This document shows, in pieces, positions 61,924 through 64,000 of a stretch of DNA of 64,000 bases (its first letter is position 1; each line of letters begins with the position of its first letter). The stretch is taken from positions 1 to 64,000 of the forward strand of contig NZ_JBDNRK010000020.1 of the NCBI RefSeq assembly GCF_047718555.1, written 5' to 3'. Below the pieces are notes generated by a model. That model worked only from the letters and a program-made list of their open reading frames with translations, was not told the DNA's origin and ran no database searches. The translations under genes were made by a program, and so were the position numbers. The DNA is from Clostridium_I sp047718555 (GTDB taxonomy: Bacteria > Bacillota > Clostridia > Clostridiales > Clostridiaceae).

Positions 61924-63102
61924 TTATCTTTTAACTATAAGAGCTGTACCTTGTCCTCCACCTATACACAATGTAGCAAGACCAGTTTTAGCATCTCTTC
62001 TTATCATTTCATATAAAAGTGTAACTAGTATTCTACCGCCTGAAGCTCCTACTGGGTGTCCAATAGCTATAGCTCCACCATTAACATTAACTTTGTCTGT
62101 ATCTAGATTTAAATCTTTAACAACAGACAAACTTTGTGCTGCAAAAGCTTCATTAGCTTCTATTAAGTCTAAGTCTTCTACTTTTAAGTTTGCTCTTTCA
62201 AGAGCAACTTTAGTAGCTCCAACTGGTCCATAACCCATTATAGCTGGATCAAGTCCTTTTGAACCGAAAGCTGCTATTCTAGCAAGAGGTTTAACTCCAA
62301 GCTCTTCAGCCTTTTCTGCACTCATAATAACAAATGCTGCTGCTCCATCATTTATACCTGATGCATTTCCAGCAGTTACTGTACCATCTTTTTTGAAGGC
62401 AGGTCTAAGTTTTGCTAATGCTTCTATTGTAGTACCAAATCTAGGAAATTCATCTGTATCAAATATTTTAGGATCTCCCTTTCTCTGTGGTATTTCTATA
62501 GGAACTATTTCATCCTTAAATTTACCAGCTTTTATAGCAGCTTCAGCCTTTTGTTGTGAGGCAAGAGCAAATTTATCTTGATCTTCTCTAGTAATATTCC
62601 ACTTTTCTGCTATATTTTCAGCAGTTATTCCCATGTGGTAATTATTGAAAGCATCCCATAAGCCATCTACAATCATTTCATCTACAAGCTTGGTATCGCC
62701 CATTTTAGTTCCCCATCTAGCATCATTAACTAAATATGGAGCTCTTGACATGTTTTCCATACCGCCAGCAACTATAATATCAGCATCTCCTGATAATATC
62801 ATCTGACGTGCAAGTGATACAGCTCTAAGACCAGAACCACATACCTTATTAATTGTAAGAGATGACACCTCTACTGGTAAGCCAGCTTTTATTGATGATT
62901 GTCTAGCTGGATTTTGTCCAAGTCCTGCCTGAAGAACATTTCCCATTACTACTTCTTCAACATCTTCTGGTTTTATTCCTGCTCTTTTAACAGCTTCTTT
63001 AATTACTGCTGCTCCTAAATCCACAGCTGGAACTCCTTTTAAGCTTCCTCCAAAAGAACCTACTGCTGTTCTTACAGCACTTGCTATTACTACCTCTTTC
63101 AT
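61924..63102 (-). CDS. thlA: Acetyl-CoA acetyltransferase (thiolase)
   Basis: Thiolase condenses two acetyl-CoA to acetoacetyl-CoA, the entry to butyrate/butanol formation, in the cytoplasm. The acyl-accepting Cys is in NKVCGSGLRAVSLA, NEAFAAQ and GHPVGASGGRILVT hold the active-site His, and CIGGGQG the second Cys. At 392 residues it is complete. AGGAGG precedes the ATG by 9 bases. Monocistronic, with a terminator, as for thlA of C. acetobutylicum, also between atp and wecB. Confidence 0.96.
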   Translation of the reverse strand: MKEVVIASAVRTAVGSFGGSLKGVPAVDLGAAVIKEAVKRAGIKPEDVEEVVMGNVLQAGLGQNPARQSSIKAGLPVEVSSLTINKVCGSGLRAVSLARQMILSGDADIIVAGGMENMSRAPYLVNDARWGTKMGDTKLVDEMIVDGLWDAFNNYHMGITAENIAEKWNITREDQDKFALASQQKAEAAIKAGKFKDEIVPIEIPQRKGDPKIFDTDEFPRFGTTIEALAKLRPAFKKDGTVTAGNASGINDGAAAFVIMSAEKAEELGVKPLARIAAFGSKGLDPAIMGYGPVGATKVALERANLKVEDLDLIEANEAFAAQSLSVVKDLNLDTDKVNVNGGAIAIGHPVGASGGRILVTLLYEMIRRDAKTGLATLCIGGGQGTALIVKR

Positions 63103-63310
63103 GAAAGTAACCTCCTAAAATTTATATTCTTAAATATTAAAATCGTTTGTTATTTAATTCACAATTTAATTATAACCACAAATATTTTTTTTATCAATAG
63201 ATTTTGTTAAAAAATATACAAACTTTATTTTTTCTTAGTGTTTTTAAGTATATGTAATTTTCTATAATTTATTTAAGAATAATGATAAACAACTTCAAAA
63301 AATAATATTT

Positions 63311-63370
63311 AAGGCATATTTAAATAAACAATAAAACAAAGTTTCTAATCATTTATTTAAATATGCCTAA
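63311..63370. repeat. Repeat family B, internally deleted copy
   Basis: AGGCATATTTAAATAAA and TTTATTTAAATATGCCT are perfect 17-bp inverted repeats, like the ends of the B elements, around only about 23 bases. It looks like a B element that lost its interior. It lies upstream of thl. Confidence 0.6.
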
Positions 63371-63486
63371 TTTGAATTCTGTTTATAAGCAATCTTACTA
63401 ATATTAATAAAAATCAATTTCTATTTTAAAAATTTAATATATAATATAAATTTTAATCCCTATTGAAAATTACTTTCCTGATCTAA
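63371..63486. other. Short spacer, nothing recognised
   Basis: AT-rich bases between the B remnant and repeat C. No feature seen. Confidence 0.5.
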
Positions 63487-63663
63487 TTTTAACCTGACTA
63501 ACTTGGCGTAAGTCTCCCACGCACACAGCGAAAGCGATTCACACAAAATCTAAGATTTTGGTTCTCTGCTTTTCTTCAAGTGGGAGTTCAACGCCAAGTA
63601 ATCCATGCATTTGCAGTTCTAAAATTCAGATGGGGTAAAAGAATCCCCACCTGAATTAAGAAC
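63487..63663 (+). repeat. Repeat family C, full copy
   Basis: Two hairpins follow each other. The first has 20-nt arms ACTTGGCGTAAGTCTCCCAC (63501-63520) and GTGGGAGTTCAACGCCAAGT (63580-63599), with a 4-base internal mismatch and a loop with AAAATCTAAGATTTT. The second is 63616-63663 (GTTCTAAAATTCAG..GGGG with CCCC..CTGAATT..AAC). The copy at 1-54 is inverted relative to it. It lies just downstream of wecB (minus). Confidence 0.8.
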
Positions 63664-63668
63664 TTGCT

Positions 63669-64000
63669 TCAATTATCTTTGTTAAAATATTGTAAAATTA
63701 TATCTACAATTCTTTTAGATGCTAATCCGTCTCCATATGGATTTATTGCTTTACTCATTTTAGAATACTTTTCTTCATCTCCTATAAGTTCGTTTGCTTC
63801 CTTTATAATTATATCTCTATCAGTTCCTACTAATTTTACTGTTTTGGCTGCAACTGCTTCCGGTCTCTCTGTTACATCTCTTAATACAAGAACAGGTTTT
63901 CCCAAATGAGGAGCTTCTTCTTGGAGACCTCCTGAATCTGTCATTACCATAAAACACTTATTCATCAAATTATGAGTTTCCTTTGTATCTAAAGGTGGAA
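63669..64000 (-). CDS. wecB: UDP-N-acetylglucosamine 2-epimerase (3' part)
   Basis: The gene is cut by the window end; only the C-terminal part is seen. It converts UDP-GlcNAc to UDP-ManNAc for wall-polymer synthesis. The signature TDSGGLQEEAPHLGKPVLVL and RPEAVAAKTVKLVGTDRD are clear. Translation continues past 63968 in the same frame (PPLDTKETHNLMNK), so the true start is outside. Same neighbour order as in C. acetobutylicum (wecB-thl-atp). Confidence 0.93.
   Translation of the reverse strand, partial: PPLDTKETHNLMNKCFMVMTDSGGLQEEAPHLGKPVLVLRDVTERPEAVAAKTVKLVGTDRDIIIKEANELIGDEEKYSKMSKAINPYGDGLASKRIVDIILQYFNKDN

Noticed and set aside
63487..63663. Repeat C as a c-di-GMP or other known riboswitch
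   Set aside because: Only short GC-rich similarities; it is at gene ends, not leaders, and lacks conserved aptamer core.

Overview
The window is low-GC DNA with dense, mostly minus-strand genes, long AT-rich spacers and strong GGAGG-type ribosome binding sites. Spo0E, SpoIIID, SpoIIQ, SpoIID and YyaC homologues, an ATP-synthase operon beside a thiolase gene, and FMN, SAM-I and raiA RNAs all point to a spore-forming, acid-producing Clostridium sensu stricto (cluster I). From memory the order murA - atp operon - thl - wecB and prfB - secA - raiA resembles C. acetobutylicum and relatives; the species is not determined.

1-13.4 kb: a solitary metal-binding lipoprotein, a tandem HD-GYP protein, the t6A set tsaE-tsaB-rimI, riboflavin importer ribU under an FMN riboswitch, tex, an EAL-HDOD protein, two membrane proteins, decayed HxlR and nitroreductase genes, and a GalT-like enzyme. 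13.4-18.4 kb: tetrapyrrole genes hemA-hemC-cobA/hemD-hemL; hemB is absent. 18.6-34.4 kb: assimilatory sulfur metabolism: ATP sulfurylase (cysD, cysNC), an SsuABC-type importer, an AprBA-type APS reductase, APS kinase cysC, O-acetylhomoserine sulfhydrylase, a sulfite reductase fused to TusA, a JAMM protease, a ThiF-like E1 and a ThiS-like carrier with a tail after its di-glycine; then a ROK regulator and precorrin-2 dehydrogenase (siroheme). The hem, sir and sulfur genes form one route: sulfate is activated, reduced to sulfite and then sulfide on siroheme, and sulfur probably passes via a carrier thiocarboxylate to homocysteine.

34.7-49.6 kb: a HAD-like pseudoenzyme, prfB with its programmed frameshift, secA, hpf/raiA, a Spo0E-like peptide, the raiA noncoding RNA, comFC with a degenerate ComFA-like partner, recD2, metK under a SAM-I riboswitch, four tRNA genes (Tyr, Val, Thr, Tyr), yyaC and mreB. 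49.7-64 kb: spoIIID-spoIIQ-spoIID-murA-ywmB, the complete F1Fo ATP synthase operon atpIBEFHAGDC, thiolase and the 3' part of wecB.

Three families of structured intergenic repeats (called A, B and C here) are scattered through the window. A (about 120-140 bp) forms hairpins supported by compensatory changes. B (about 160 bp) has terminal inverted repeats like a MITE, sits just upstream of ribosome binding sites and supplies the stop codon of the ThiF-like gene. C occurs at both window ends in opposite orientation. The features most worth following are the protein-thiocarboxylate sulfur module with its TusA-fused sulfite reductase and these repeats.
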